Source: Chloroflexota bacterium (GTDB taxonomy: Bacteria > Chloroflexota > Dehalococcoidia > Lucifugimonadales > UBA3495). From it: a stretch of DNA of 64,000 nucleotides. Location: the NCBI GenBank assembly GCA_028874075.1, contig JAPPLU010000030.1, positions 1 through 64,000 of the forward strand, in the 5' to 3' direction. This document shows positions 63,656-64,000 of this stretch, in pieces. Position 1 is the stretch's first letter. Every line of letters begins with the position of its first letter. The notes beneath the pieces are model-generated. The model did not search any database. It was given only the letters and a program-made list of their open reading frames with translations, and was not told the DNA's origin. A program made the translations under genes and the position numbers.

Positions 63656-64000
63656 ACCAAATATTCTCATAGAGCTTCTTTCTAGTCTGAACTGTTCGAA
63701 TTGAATACTTTAATCGGCGGGACCTCATGACGAGGCCGCAAAGATTCAATCGGGGAAATCATCTTGGCTGTACTGCCTGGTCGCCCACTCCCGATAATCG
63801 CGGGAAAAGCCTATGTTCCTGCAGCGAGTCCCATACCCCACAGACATGGTCGGGCCGGCAGGTCTGGTGCGTACGGGGGAGCGTTTGGGGCAGTTGCAAC
63901 ATTTGAGTCAACTCTGGCCCGCAATTGACAGGTGCCGCGTACGACAGGCCCGGCGCCAGGATAGAAGCATAATTGACCGGCGGTTCCTTTGCCCTTGGAA
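63656..64000. other. Window end, no assigned gene
   Basis: About 345 bp. A plus-strand frame from 63812 (FLQRVPYPTDMVGPAGLV) is open to the edge, and a minus-strand frame is also partly open, but neither is recognisable. Confidence 0.3.

Noticed and set aside
1..64000. CRISPR arrays, riboswitches, rRNA and complete insertion sequences
   Set aside because: The repeats seen are dispersed, not regularly spaced with unique spacers, and no transposase, rRNA or known riboswitch motif was recognised.

Overview
The window is a high-GC bacterial chromosome segment, gene-dense apart from its last 2 kb, with genes on both strands in short runs. The gene content suggests a Chloroflexota lineage of the Dehalococcoidia/SAR202 kind: three luciferase-like (LLM) flavin/F420-type oxidoreductases, an F420-NADP reductase relative, a non-exported reductive-dehalogenase relative, many amidohydrolases and cupins, and lipoproteins with charged or Ala/Gln/Pro-rich stalks. 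This placement is inference from gene families; there is no rRNA to confirm it.

Layout. 1-8 kb: an A/T-richer methyltransferase-like ORF, a metallo-beta-lactamase hydrolase, an LLM oxidoreductase, a PAP2 protein, a VWA/CoxE-like plus MoxR ATPase pair, a Ham1-like pyrophosphatase and a cyclase-type hydrolase. 7.6-12.7 kb (minus strand): a deiodinase-like protein whose frame is interrupted by one UGA exactly where deiodinases carry selenocysteine, a sulfite-oxidase family molybdoenzyme, a cupin, a four-rhodanese protein and a thiol dioxygenase. 12.9-22.4 kb: a DUF1015 protein, a coiled-coil protein, a PLP aminotransferase, a cation transporter, a long NYN/LOTUS RNA-metabolism protein with no conventional start codon for its NYN domain, an MGH-like glycosidase and a GT4 glycosyltransferase. 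22.8-29.6 kb: an F420-NADP reductase relative, thioredoxin-like, retropepsin-like, tyrosine-phosphatase-like and JAMM proteins, and two amidohydrolases. 29.8-39.6 kb: the reductive-dehalogenase-like protein, a ferric-reductase-like membrane protein and a complete oligopeptide-type ABC importer (SBP, two permeases, two ATPases).

39.7-55.8 kb holds the most unusual proteins. One is a zinc-binding lipoprotein of the ZnuA/AztC type with what looks like a whole AztD-like beta-propeller inserted at its His-rich loop. Another is a cytochrome P450 fused to an N-terminal GPP34 (GOLPH3/Vps74) domain. The P450 lies next to a Rieske oxygenase resembling sterol 7-desaturases, an MMPL/RND transporter and a sterol-C24-methyltransferase-like enzyme, which suggests a polycyclic-isoprenoid modification locus. 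55.9-58.2 kb carries a mobile-element-like set: a three-Cys-motif protein, a frameshifted TcmP and a terminase-small-subunit-like HTH protein. 58.5-61.7 kb has a hypothetical protein, a third LLM oxidoreductase and a lactonase-type propeller. A tRNA-Ser(GGA) at 61.9 kb borders about 2 kb of decayed sequence that includes a methyltransferase pseudogene.

At least three families of short dispersed repeats occupy the intergenic spaces. The genes are mostly independent transcription units; the clear operons are the VWA/MoxR pair and the ABC transporter. No CRISPR array, rRNA or intact insertion sequence was seen.
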